Positions 34,897 to 46,235 of a DNA stretch of 64,000 nt are shown piece by piece. The notes beneath the pieces are model-generated. The model had not been told where the DNA came from and searched no databases. It worked only from the letters and a program-made list of their open reading frames with translations. The stretch's first letter is position 1. Each line of letters opens with the position of its first letter. The DNA is from Iris pallida (Eukaryota; Streptophyta; Magnoliopsida; Asparagales; Iridaceae). The position numbers were made by a program, and so were the translations under genes. The stretch covers positions 18,343,053 through 18,407,052 of the forward strand of contig JANAVB010002199.1 in assembly GCA_029216955.1 (NCBI GenBank), read 5' to 3'.

Positions 34897-35144
34897 GTCT
34901 CCGTGGCCGTAGCCCGTTGGGAACGGTGGAGCACCCCGGCGCAGTGGCGCGGGTTCGAGCCCCCTTGGAGGCATGCATTAGTATAAGTATGTAAGGGTAT
35001 TTTCGGAATTCAAAAGTTTCACCATCTAAATTTTCATATTATATAATAGAATAGATTAATGAGCTATTTTTAATTAGTATAAGTATGTAAGGGTATTTTC
35101 GGAATTCAAAAGTTTCACCATCTAAATTTTTCTATTATATAGTA

Positions 35145-35221
<77 letters not shown>
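34838..35221. repeat. Paired (TA)n(GA)n microsatellites and 96-bp-spaced duplication
   Basis: (TA)n(GA)n occurs at about 34838-34895 and again at about 35146-35221. Between them a segment of about 54 bp beginning GTATAAGTATGTAAGGGTAT is present at 34981 and 35077. A tRNA-B-box-like GGTTCGAGCCC at about 34953 suggests an old SINE piece between the first microsatellite and the duplication. No gene is seen. Confidence 0.8.
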
Positions 35222-35224
<3 letters not shown>

Positions 35225-35846
35225 AGGGAGGTGAGCTGCCACATTATTGGTGGTGGCTATGTGTCACTCTCCCATACTATTATCATGCACCGAAAAGTGT
35301 ACAAGTGCATAGCCTCACGAAACGTTCTCTATACAATTTATTATGATATAAATGGAATGCATACTAGGTTCCAAATTTTGCTCCTGAACATTTTGATGTT
35401 AAATCTCATAAGTTGCTTTAATTTCAAACCTTTGTTTTTTTTTTCTTTTCTGCCTTCTTATTTTCAAAACACTGCCTTTAATTAATTCAAATATGTATCT
35501 TGGGATTGTGGCATAATCGCGCAGATTTGGTTGTTGCAGTTTGAGGACAGTTCATAACCTAAATATATTCTTACTGGCATGCATCATTTCATTTTGATGG
35601 GGTATAATCTTGCCACAGCGCAAATTTTAAGCAAAGTCTATCAAGATCGAACATTTCCGACATAGGAATTTTGTCACGGAGGCCATAAATCTATGATTAT
35701 GAGCTCATATGAATATTCTTAATTCCATCCATGTCACTTTCAGGATATTTAGAATGGAAGCCATCAAAATTTTATTTCATTTATGCAATTTTCGTATTGT
35801 GAATCATCTTATCTGGCTACCGTTACCAGGAATCTGAATGACCTAT
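35222..35846. other. Intergenic, nothing recognised
   Basis: AT-rich sequence with no supportable coding frame, RNA gene or repeat structure. Confidence 0.5.
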
Positions 35847-36157
35847 GGCCTCGTTTGGTTCGCGGAATCTTCCGGTTGGGAAAGGAAAGTGATTACTTTC
35901 CTATGTTTGGGTGCCCAAGGAATTGAAAAGGAAATGAAAGTGATTCCCAATGGAAGAAAAATTAGGGAAGAAAGTGATTCCATCCATTCAAGGAAGGAAT
36001 CACTTTCCCACATTGAAGTATTCACTTTCCTTTCCAAATTTCTTGGCATTGCCAAACATCGGAAAGAAAAATCAATAGGAATTAAAGTTTTCCAAAGAAA
36101 AGGAAATGACAAGGAATTGATTTTCTTTTTCTTCCATTTCGCGAACCAAACGAGGCC
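35847..36157. mobile_element. 311-bp MITE with 18-bp perfect TIRs
   Basis: GGCCTCGTTTGGTTCGCG at 35847 is repeated inverted at the right end (to 36157). The whole element is largely self-complementary (AAGTGATT and AATCACTTTC blocks in both arms). TAT on both sides (35844-35846, 36158-36160) is a possible 3-bp target duplication, as in PIF/Harbinger-type Tourist MITEs; the family is inferred. Confidence 0.85.
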
Positions 36158-36505
36158 TATGTGTAGCTTCTCGTTCCCATCCTTATATGAGGGGTGCATT
36201 TTACTTGGGTTTTGTCATGTGTACTTCTAATTATTGCAGTTGTAAATTTTTCTCTTTCTTACTAGCAAGTAACACGTTGATTAAAGACTCTCCTAGTTGA
36301 TAGTGCTTTTATTAGAGACATATTGGAGACGAAACGAGAAAACCGTTTTTTTTTTTTTCAAATCAAAGAGACTACAAGAGAACTGAAAAAAGACGCAAAA
36401 AAAACCGCAAACACCAGAACAACAAATTAAATCGCTTTAAAGTTCAAGTTTTTTGTTCCCCTATAATGTTGCTAGTTGTATCGGAGATGTAAATGTGATT
36501 GCCAA

Positions 36506-36591
<86 letters not shown>
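36506..36591. repeat. (GT)n(TA)n microsatellite
   Basis: GT repeats pass into about 75 bp of TA repeats. The open frames over it are artefacts. Confidence 0.97.
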
Positions 36592-36594
<3 letters not shown>

Positions 36595-36839
36595 CGGCAG
36601 ATAATTTCAGTTATGTTCTGTGTGGAGTGGGTCGAGTGGAATAATTGTATGGTCTGGCTTGCAATGGTTGCTTGGTGTAACAGAAGCATATAGACCCCTT
36701 GGACCTAAAAGACGAAAGAGAATTTCTTGGGTCCCCTCCTCTCCCTTGTTCCCTTTGACCAAGGGAGAGGGAATCAGAAGAGAGAACAAACAAAGCAAGC
36801 AAAGAATGGACAAAAGAGAGAAAAAGAAGAGAAGTTGGT

Positions 36840-37022
36840 TGGTCCAAGCACCCTAGCACAAGTGGTTAGGGAGGGGAGCTCACTTGAGGGAGGTCCCAAG
36901 TTTGAGCCTCCCCCCCCCCCCCCCTCTCCTTTCGTGGACATGAGATGGCTGGCTGGTCGCGGGACGGCCACAGCTCCAAGTTGACGGCTTCAAAAAATGG
37001 ACAAAAAAAAAAAAAAAAAAAA
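36840..37022 (+). mobile_element. tRNA-derived SINE
   Basis: TAGCACAAGTGG (36854-36865) fits the RNA polymerase III A box. AAGTTTGAGCC (about 36898-36908) fits a B box at about the usual distance. The unit ends in a run of about 20 A (to 37022). A C-rich tract follows the B box. Target duplications were not clear. Confidence 0.6.
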
Positions 37023-38104
37023 CCCTCAAGAAATGGACACTAAAAAAACAAAAAACAAAAAACAAAAAAGAAGAAGTAGAAGTTGGTGTGTGTGGCTCTA
37101 GCCAATGTCACTGGCAATTTACTTGTAGTTTATGTCTTTCTAGTCTATAGTGTACTTTGTATATGTTGTGCTTTGCAGTTTTAACCAAACAAAAATTGTA
37201 ATAAAAAAATAAAAAATTGCAACCCACTTATTTTAATCTTAATTTAAGGCACATCTGATTGGAACAATTTTTTTGAATTACTTCACACTTGTTTTACCAT
37301 AACGTATAAATATTCTAACTTTTAACAAAAACCGTCAATTAGTACCAGTCAACTCATTTTTGATATTATCACGTGAACATTTTTTGGACAAAACATCCTC
37401 ACGTAGACACCTTTGAGACCCAATTTTTTTTGGCTTCATGATGCTTAACATTCAGATATGCGTAGATAGATGCAAATTGGAAACAACCCACTGAGAATAT
37501 TTTGGTCCTAAAAGTGTCCGCGTGAGAGGTCAAAGAAATTGACTGTTAATAGGTTTTCTTTAAAAGTGAGAGATTTTATACATCATGATAAAAGAAGTGG
37601 AGTACAGGACTGGCCCTGGGGTAAGTCTGACAAGCCATCAGGCTTGGACAACCATCCTGGTTAGGACAACCCTCCGGCCCCTAAGTCCGCAGCTCTCCGC
37701 AAATAGAGCCTTTGTAGTCCACCCAAATTCTTTCATGTCACTTGAACTAGCAATCCCCTAGGCATTTATTTTTGAGTTCCCACTAGGAAGACCTCGACTT
37801 GAGTAGCTCATGAGTTAGTAGAGAAATTAAGAATCCGAGCTCCACGTCATTGTTAGAACCGGTCGAGATATATTTTCTGAAGTTGATATCACTTCAACAT
37901 TTATATCTTTCAGCTTGTTATAAAAAAAATTTAATATCTTTTTTCTGAAGTCAAGAACAAAGAGCAACCAAAATTAGCTCCGACCAGGATCTGAACTGGC
38001 CCTAGTGGAGTACAACTCAAAAAATTTCTTTCAAATGATAAATATCTTGAATTACTATAGAAAAATTTGCTCTGGATCTATAGTTGTGCTACTTCTGCTA
38101 GACA
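37023..38104. other. Intergenic, nothing recognised
   Basis: AT-rich sequence. About 37607-37700 (GGACTGGCCCTGGGG and following) looks like a fragment of an old repeat but has no ends I can define. Confidence 0.4.
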
Positions 38105-38472
38105 TAATTGATGGGCAAATTATAAGGGCACAGCCCTTTTTACTCGGGGCTGTCCAAGTGACTGTTTCCCATTATTTACAAGTTTGCCACTGAAAAAATT
38201 ACTCATGGCTATCCAAGTTGTAGGTATAAAAGTTAACTCTTATTTATTTTTTTCCTTTTCTTCCTCACTCTCCATTCTCTCTCCCTCTTTCTTCTCCAAA
38301 CCCTAGGTCTGGTCCCCACCATTTTTTCAACCCCACATTTTTCCAAACCCTAGAAGATTCTCCAAGGAAGATTCCTAGAATATTCGGTACGATGACGTCC
38401 GCTAAACGACAAAATTTCTGAGTTTTTTTTTATTTTTTAAGTAATCTTATATTTTATCCCAATGTAGAAATT

Positions 38473-41400
38473 ATGGAAGAAAGTGGATCACGTCTATCAA
38501 TCGAGGAACCCGGATCTTCCGAACAACACGACAAAACACCCGAAGAACTCTCGGTAAATTTCCGACCGATTGCTACGCATTCGACTGTACAAGAGGACAG
38601 CCAGACTTTCCGGCAGTCCATAGAACAGAAAGGACTGCCATATTACGCGGCAGTCTATTTGTACAACTAGTGTAAAATAGGACTGCCGTAAAACATGGCA
38701 GTTAAAGAAGTAACGAGGACTGCCAGATTATGCGGCAGTCTATGTGTAGAAATACTGTACAGTTGGACTGCCAGGCATTCTGGCAGTCCATAAAACACGT
38801 AGGACTGCCACATACTTCAGCAGTCAATGTGTCGAACTAGTGTTAAGTAGGACTGCTAGACTTGCTGGCAGTCTTTTAAACACGTAGGACTGCCACAAGA
38901 ATTGGCAGTCTTTGTTAAGAAGTAGTGTAAAACAGGACTGCCAGACTTTCTGGCAGTCTATAAAACACGATGGACTGCCAGAATGTCTGGCAGTCCTGTT
39001 GTACAGTCCTGAAGGAAGGGCAATTTTTCTTGACAGTCTTGAAGTTGTTGATATTGTAATTTTGGTTGTAATTGTGGTTGGCAATTTTTTTTTAAAATTA
39101 AATGTAGGGCCCACCACCTCCTATTTCCGTTGACTTGAGTAATATATTCTCAACGGATGTTGCATTTGAATCTTATGAAGAAGCATTAGAATGGTGCAGA
39201 CAAGTTGGAAGGCAAGTAAACACAGTCCTTGTCATTTCAAGGTCATTACGAGGCCCGTCTGTCGTAAAACTGCTAATCTTGGATGCGAAAGAGGTGGAAC
39301 ATTTAGGCTTCATCGAAAGAAAGAAGAATGTGCCCGGAAAAAAGTTCCGGAGAAGGCGGTAGGGTCCAGAAAGTACGGTTGTCCTTTCAAGATTGTGCTT
39401 GTCTCAAGAAAGGATGGAAAGTGGACAGTTGATGTCAGAAATGGGATGCACAATCATACGGTGGCGGAGACACTTACCGGTCATCCCTATGCCGGAAGGT
39501 TGAACGAACAGGAGAAGAAGTTAGTTGAAGAATTGTCCTGCTCCGGAGTCGCCCCGAAGCAAATTTATTCCGCGGTGCGCCAGAAGAATGAACAGAACAA
39601 GTCAACAATGAGGACAATCTACAATGCACTCTCGTGATCGAGGATAAATACCCTAAGAGGAAGAATGGCGATGCAACAAGTTATGAAGTTACTTTTCGAC
39701 AATCACTATATGGAGTACCATAGAAGACATCCGCCATCCAATGAAATTACCTCTATGTTTTGGGCGCATCCGGAGTGTACGCATTTGGCACGGTCCTTTG
39801 CCGATGTCTTGGTGGCTGATTGCACGTACAAGACTAACAAATTCAAGATGCCACTCTTCCACATTGTCGGCTTCACGTCAACGGGTAAATCATTTTCAGT
39901 TGCATTTTGTTTCTTGAAGAATGAAACAGTAGATGATTATACATGGGCATTGAACAAATTGAAGACACTTTACACTGGACACAGAGAGCCGTCCGTTTTT
40001 GTCACCGATCGAGAATATGTATTGTTGAATGCTATAGATATCGTATTTCCTCGTGCTCGTAGACTACTATGTACATGGCATATTAATCGAAATATTCAAG
40101 CACAATGCAAGAGCCGGTTTGAAAAAGTAGACGGCAAACTTGATATTGACCGTTTCGCAGAATTCTACGACGATTGAGGCCTTGTTTGGCGTGCAAGTAC
40201 TGTAGACGCTTTTGACAAAGCGTGGTTGGAGTTCAAGGGGAAGTGGGAAAGTAGCAACAAGCCATGTATATCTTATATCAAAGACACATGGGTTGATCCA
40301 TTTAAAGAAGATTTCGTCTTAGCATGGACGAATAAGGTGAAGCATTACGGCACGACCACTACAAACCGTGCCGAAGGATCGCACTCAAAACTGAAGAAAT
40401 ATATACGTTCATCGGTCGGCGGTTTTGTGTCAGTTTGGCAGTCGATTAATCTAATGACCAACTCGATGGTGAACGAGATAAAGGCTTTATTTCAGATGAG
40501 CCTGAATATTGTAAAGCACGAACATAGGAAAGAGAAGCTGTTGTCTGATTTAATCCATGTATTGTCTCACTATGCTTTGGGGTTAATATTTGAAGAGATT
40601 GCTCGGGCAAATTCAGTTGGTGTTGATATCGAAGAATGTGGTTGTACACATCGTCATTCTCTCGGCCTTCCTTGTGCTCATGAGATCAACGAATATCGAC
40701 GTCAAGGCAGACCTATTCCAGTAGTGGTCGTTGATCAACGTTGGAGACAATTGTCAGTTATGCCTATGGTGGAGAGTCACGACGATTTCTTTTCCTTGCC
40801 AAAAGTTAAACTTTTTCATGCAAGATGGTGTGCTGCCCTATAACCTGAGAGGAAGTCTATTGAACGTAAAATTTAAGAACTTGCCCACCCGGCAAGCAGT
40901 CATGTGCAGGAGCCATCTGTTGTCGTTGCCCCGAAGGGTAGACCACCAAGAAGACTTACAAGAACACAGAAGAAGAAGCTCGAGTCTACTAGAAGAGAAC
41001 TATCATTATTTGAGCATATTGAAAGAAGCATGGAAAGGTTCGTTTGTCCAAAGAGGAATGAGAAGCTTCCTATTCAACGGAAGAAACAGAAAACAAGCGT
41101 TGGTGTCACATTCGACATGTACATTCATATATTCAATCCTGGAATACGGGAGTACATTTGGTCTATTGAAGATGTGCCTAAAGATGGACATTGTGGGTAC
41201 CACGCCCTTGCAAGACATCTAGGCTACTCCGTTAAAAATGGATGGAGGTAGGTTAGAGCAGAGTTGTACGAGGAGTTGGAGTCTCATCTTCCCTTCTACA
41301 GCAAACTACTAAGCCCAGATACAGCTGGAGAATTACTGACAAGCATTCCCTGCGCCGATCAGACTACTGGAGAGGAACATTACATGGATATTCCTTCTGC

Positions 41401-41818
41401 TGCATATCTATTCGCTAATAGGTACAATATACCTACACATTTTTACTAACGTGAAAAGTTTCATACATACTTATACTGCATTTGTATTCGCCTACAGGTA
41501 CAAGATCCCACTTATCGTTCTGTCGAAGAGAAGTAACAACACTTTCTTCCCAATGACCGCTCCTCCGGCAGACTACACTTTGTGCACTCTACATGCCATT
41601 GGACTTGATTATAATCACTTCGTCATCCCGCGGTTTATCGGACACAGTCCTATTCCCCCCCCTCCCCCCCCGATCCAGTCTGATATAAACATGCTCCGGA
41701 AGAATCGATCGCTTGGACGACGCTGTACGGCGATGCGATCAATGCCTATAAGGTGAAAACAAACTACGTGCAACCTAAACCAATGCCGGAAGGCCACTAC
41801 GATGTATTGATTGACTGA
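38473..41818 (+). pseudogene. FAR1-type MULE transposase fused to an OTU cysteine-protease domain, degenerate
   Basis: Exon 1 (38473-38553) encodes MEESGSRLSIEEPGSSE. Intron 1 (38554-39107) holds palindrome array A, and exon 2 starts GPPPPISVDL. Domains follow in order: FAR1 DNA-binding domain (CPFKIVL ... NGMHNHTVAE), MULE core (VLVADCTYKTNKFKM; VTDREYVLLNAI; CTWHINRNIQAQC), SWIM finger (CGCTHRHSLGLPCAHE), then OTU (IEDVPKDGHCGYHALARHLG with the catalytic Cys; LDYNHFVIPRF with the His). The terminal frame ends PMPEGHYDVLID at 41818. Lesions: a shift near 39260, TGA at 39635 and 40175, a frame change near 40850-40900, TAG at 41249, and a shift at the C-runs near 41655-41675. An intron is likely at about 41423-41498. 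OTU domains normally remove ubiquitin; what one does in a transposase is unknown. Confidence 0.88.
38595..38996. repeat. Palindrome array A (10 units) in intron 1 of the MULE2 transposase gene
   Basis: Ten units of the form GGACTGCC-N8/9-GGCAGTCC sit about 40-50 bp apart. Half-sites are strongly conserved, while the central bases vary and are themselves partly complementary. Spacers contain recurring ACACGTA and TGTAAA words. The array spans 402 bp and begins 481 bp from the left element end. Confidence 0.95.
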
Positions 41819-42126
41819 TAGTGGGAAGCATCACCGATAGTTTTGTCACATTTTGTAACTAAAAAGAAGGATAAACATTTACGTCTATACCGATATAGTC
41901 TTGTCACATTTTGTAACTAGAAACAAGGATAAACATTTATGACTATACCGAAGAACTTGCATGTTGCCAAAAGAAATGTAAATATTTGGTCCTACGCCGA
42001 TGTTTATATCTTTGGTCCTACTCAGATACACTTTTTTATATCTGTGAATGTGGTTGTCAAAAGACTGCCCACTTTTTTGCTAAGACATTTGAGTATCAAT
42101 TTCACAGTTGAGTATCACATTAACAA

Positions 42127-42589
42127 GGACTGCCCAGAACTCTGGCAGTCCATCGTGAGTGAAAGACTGCCAGAGTTCTGGACAGTCCAATTTGGAACTT
42201 GCTGTGAACTAGGACTGCCCAGTTTCCTGGGCAGTCCTTGTTCACAACAAGTTCCAAATTGGACTGCCCAGAACTCTGGCAGTCCATCGTGAGTGAAAGA
42301 CTGCCAGGGAACTGGGCAGTCCAATTTGGAACTTGTTGTGAACTAGGACTGCCAGAAAACTGGGCAGTCCTTATTCACAGCAAGTTCCAATTAGGACTGC
42401 CCAGAACTCTGGCAGTCCATCGTGCGTGAAAGACTGCTAGGGAACTGGGCAGTCCAATTTGGAACTTGCTGTGAATAAGGACTGTCCAGTTTCCTGGGCA
42501 GTCCTTATTCACAGCAAGTTCCAAATTGGACTGCCCAGTTCCCTGACAGTCTTTCACGCACGATGGACTGCCAGAGTTCTGGGCAGTCC
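42127..42589. repeat. Palindrome array B (11 units) between the MULE2 genes
   Basis: Eleven GGACTGCC-N-GGCAGTCC units lie in the gap between the convergent 3' ends, next to the midpoint of the element (about 42047). Spacers such as TTGGAACTTGCTGTGAA are themselves inverted around alternate units, so hairpins of about 75 bp are nested in the array. Confidence 0.95.
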
Positions 42590-42852
42590 TTGTAAGAACT
42601 TGCAATGTTCAGGAAACACCTGTAGGTGATCGACATTTCGTATTCAAAAACTATTACATCAAAAGCATATTACAACAAAATGATACGGGAGTTCGACATG
42701 AAGTACTATTACAAAGAAAACACAATACCACAAAATGATACAGGAGTTCGACATTAAGTCTTCAAAACATATTACAACCAAGACGTCAACAAGTATTCGA
42801 AACACAGTTCAACAAAAGGAGCACACAAATTTTTCAAACAAGTACACACAAG

Positions 42853-45643
42853 TCATTTCTTCTCATGACGCATCTTAGTCCGTCGCTCTTGTTCGAGAAA
42901 CGGATAGTCCGATGCGATGTTCTGTATCTGGTTAGCCACGTCGACGTAGTTGTCTCCCTTGCACAGCAGTAGACTTTTCCCCAAGTTTCTTACTTTCGAA
43001 GCCTGAAGGAAAAATTAAGGGTCCAAATTAGCCAGGTTACTATACTGGTAAACATTAATTCGAAAAAATACTACTTGCCATCTTTTGCATTGCGTCAAGC
43101 AGGCCTGTCCTGTTTGGTAGAGGAGCAGCTACCGGCACTTCATTCCCTCGTGTATCTGGATTCAATATCATACCATGTCCGGCCTCTACATAATAATTCC
43201 TATATTCATCAGTACAATCCCACATCTTCTCCACCGGACGTCGTAAAGTTTCACCAACTACATGACGTTGCCACTCAGTGAAGAAGTAAGAGCCCCAACG
43301 GTAGTCCAGCGGGACATAGGTTGATGCTTTGTTCCCTTTTGAAGAAGTCCTCAAATTCAAAGTGCCCGGTACAGTTTGCATGTAGCCAAACTGTCGAAGC
43401 ACTCTGTCTGGCATATGAGGCTCCTCAATTTCTTGACAGGATATCAGACATTGAAATAGTGAAACTCCTTGCAACGGACGAGAACTATTTCGAAGATCCT
43501 TATAAGGATGCCAAATAATCTACATCATAGTATATGTAATCAAGACCAAAGAAGTTACTATTTTACACTATAATGAAATCCTAAGTAAATAAAAATTTAA
43601 GTTAGCATTGTCTCACCTCCTTTTCGTTCATATCTTCAAGTGCGATACGCAGGAAAGCTAAAGTATGCGGATGTCTGCTATCCATCTTAACTGGATTCAA
43701 CTTGCACATCCTAGGTAGCTGCTCATCATAGTCTTTGTTAACAGTAGCCCTCTTTAGCGTCGGGAAATGTTCGTATATCCATGCATGTACATGAAATGTA
43801 GATGACACACATATTAATCGACCTAACTTTATTTAAACTATAAACAAAGTACGATTTATTTGACTCACATGGAGCAGAGTTTGACAACCAGCTATAGTCT
43901 TCGATCCAACTCTAGATGCAGCGCCAAGTTCGCGGTAGAGATAAGCTAGTATACCGCTTCCAGATGATATTTGATCCACAGTGCCTAAGTTCATAAAATT
44001 GTTAACATATTTGGCGTGAATCTAGGTTCCGGACTTGTCCGAAATGCAGACGGCTCCCAAGATGAAATACATGTATGCCCGGGCCACTGCATCGTCGTTG
44101 GCGTCGTCCTCATTGTCATTTTCATCGTCTTCAACATCATCATCATCAATGTGTGCATTCCTAAGAAAACTCAAAGGAACTCCGTACAACTTCTTAAACT
44201 CGGGGAGACTAACAAAATTCCCTGCCTCAATACCGAGTGCATTGGAGACCAATTCCACCATCTCGTCATACATCTCAAAGTCACCAGTATCATAATTCAT
44301 GAGCATTGGACCACCATCAACTCTAAGTCCCAAAATGTGGTAGACGTCGTCGAGGGTGATCGTCAACTCCCCGGAAGAGAAATGGAAACTGTTTGTTTCG
44401 GGATGCCACCGCTCCACAAACGCAGAGTTCAGTGCGTGATCCAAGATCTTGTACGAGTGTTTCGCAATATGCTGCAACCCAGTGGGGATGATTTTGGCCT
44501 TCACACCCTCTTTCAAATTGTCAAAATTCTATGTACTGCACATCTTAGCGTGGTTAATGACCCGCAAGATACGCGAACTTTTCTGAAAATAAAACAATAT
44601 AAATAAACTATAAATATAAAATGTAACTACTATTTTACAAAAGAAATGTAAATATCTAAGGTAGTGAACTTGCCAGATCCTTCCAAATTTGGTAAGATAT
44701 GTGGTTAGGCAGGGACGTCAATAGTGAGCAACCGATTGGCCTCACTTCCGGATCAGCTCTATCAGAAGCGGCGTTCGTGTCAGAAGGTCCGGAACCATCG
44801 TCCTCCCCTCTATGAAAATGGGAACAATGGGCAAATCCTCATCGGAGGAGGGGGAATCAGACGAGTCTTCTGTTGCTTCGATTTACTTGCAACATATTTG
44901 GTTCGACGTGGTGCAGTCTGAGAGGGTGCCGCCGGTTCACTTATCGTTATTGGTTTTTCGCGAACCCGCTCAGCTTCACGTGCCTTCCGCTCCGATGTGG
45001 TAGGTCGTTTTCTTCCACCTTCGACGTCAACGTCCTTCGACTTCGGAGTCGGGTTGTGACTACGAATATTTAATATCAATCGATTAATACTTAGCAAACA
45101 TCAAACAAGACTGCCAATTCAGGACTGCCGCTCTTTCTGGCAGTCCTATGTACTGTTAGGACTGCCAGAGAGAGGGGCAGTCGACTTGTACAGCAAGTAT
45201 TACAAAGGACTGCCGCACTTTGTGGCAGTCCTATACGCATAAAGGACTGCGACTAAGTACGACAGTCCTGTGTAATACTTGCTGTACACGTGGACTGCCT
45301 CTCTTTCTGGCAGTCCTATGTACTGTTAGGACTGCCAGAGAGAGGGGCAGTCAACTTGTACAGCAAGTATTACAAAGGACTGCCTCACTTTGTGGCAGTC
45401 CTTTATGCGTATAGGACTGCCACAAAGTGCGGCAGTCCTTTGTAATACTTGCTGTACAAGTCGACTGCCCCTCTCTCTGGCAGTCCTAACAGTACATAGG
45501 ACTGCCAGAAACATGGGCAGTCGTCGTCGAGTCGAGAGGAACTGACTTGGGTTGTTCGAACTAAATTAATAGGATTTTGGGGGGGAGGAATTGACAACGT
45601 ATTAGGTTTCTTACCTTGATTGAGAGGAACGTTTGCGTGCCAT
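42853..45643 (-). pseudogene. MULE2 plant mobile domain gene, degenerate
   Basis: Exon 1 (45643 to about 45615) encodes MARKRSSQS and ends at GTAAG. Intron 1 contains palindrome array C. Exon 2 starts near 45066 (HNPTPKSKDVDVEGGRKRP). Then come PMD signatures: SAFVERWHPETNSFHF, ELTITLDDVYHILGL, YFILGAVCISDKSGT, ISSGSGILAYLYRELGAAS, AWIYEHFPTL and MPDRVLRQFGYMQTV. The C-terminus (QNIASDYPFLEQE...) ends near 42853. Lesions include a frameshift near 44815 and an in-frame TAG after DKSGT (about 44020). The C-terminal wording (DRVLRQFG) is shared with the MULE1 PMD gene, but overall similarity is low. The product's role in transposition is unknown. Confidence 0.85.
45122..45523. repeat. Palindrome array C (10 units) in intron 1 of the MULE2 PMD gene
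   Basis: Ten GGACTGCC-N-GGCAGTCC units span 402 bp, the same length as array A, and end 457 bp from the right element end. Inverted spacers (TTGTACAGCAAGTATTACAA and its complement) create larger nested hairpins, and a block of about 160 bp is duplicated within the array. Confidence 0.95.
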
Positions 45644-46035
45644 CGTAGGGAGAGATGTTGAAAAATGGTGAAGAAGAAGGAAATGGCGGAGATGAGGATC
45701 GAAACCCTAACCGTGACAATTGCGTAAAAGAAATGGAGAGAGAGGAGTGGGAAATCGTGGAGAAGAAGAAGAAGAAGAGAATGAGGGAAAATGGGGTTTG
45801 TGAAGAGAGAGAGGGAAAATTTCAAATGATACAGATTTTCGGGTTTGGGGGGGGCCTGTGGGGTTTGGACAGCCCCCTGAGTGAAAACTTTGGACAGCCC
45901 GAGTAAAAGTTTCTCAAAGCCTGGCTAGCCCTAATCCTGGATAGCCCCGAGTAAAAAAGGCTGTGCCCTTATAATTTGCCTAATTTATGGTGTCGTTTCC
46001 TTTTAACTGTACTAGATCACTACTAAAATATCATC

Positions 46036-46235
46036 AAATAGCGACGTACTGTAGCGACGGCAATAAATGGCGTCGCCAGTAGCGACGTCGTTTTAAACAC
46101 GTTGCAAAACGTCGCTGTCTAGCGACGTTCTGCGACAGGAGGGTACTACGTCGCCGAATAGCGACGTTCAGCGACATATTTTATGTACATGTCGCCAAGT
46201 TGGCAACGTTTAGCGACGTCAAAACGTGACGTCGC
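46036..46235. repeat. CACTA 5' subterminal repeats
   Basis: Many copies of the core GCGACGT/ACGTCGC occur in both orientations within 200 bp. In En/Spm such repeats bind the TNPA protein. Confidence 0.93.

Larger units (their letters stand above)
38114..45980. mobile_element. Complete 7.9-kb Mutator-like element MULE2
   Basis: Terminal inverted repeats of about 43 bp begin GGCAAATTATAAGGGCACAG at both ends, with two mismatches. They are flanked by a 9-bp target duplication with one mismatch (TAATTGATG at 38105-38113, TAATTTATG at 45981-45989), as expected for Mutator. Inside are a FAR1/MULE transposase-OTU gene (+, 38473-41818) converging on a PMD gene (-, 45643-42853). Three arrays of spaced palindromes are present: two in the first introns near each end and one between the genes. 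Several stops and shifts make this copy non-autonomous. Confidence 0.93.

Noticed and set aside
34896..34975. Possible tRNA gene
   Set aside because: GGTTCGAGCCC fits a B box, but no cloverleaf with acceptor and anticodon stems can be built; at best a SINE remnant.
36499..36693. Small frame after the (TA)n tract
   Set aside because: It encodes alternating Ile/Tyr from the microsatellite and nothing conserved after it.
38595..38996. Regularly spaced repeats resembling a CRISPR array
   Set aside because: The units are inverted pairs with variable spacing, the spacers are themselves repeated and inverted, and the context is a plant transposon with no cas genes.
44016..44606. 196-codon plus-strand frame
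   Set aside because: It is the complement of the MULE2 PMD gene, whose motifs are clearly on the minus strand.
42853..45643. Host MAIN/MAIL1 gene
   Set aside because: The gene lies wholly within MULE2 TIRs and target duplication and carries stops, so it belongs to the transposon.
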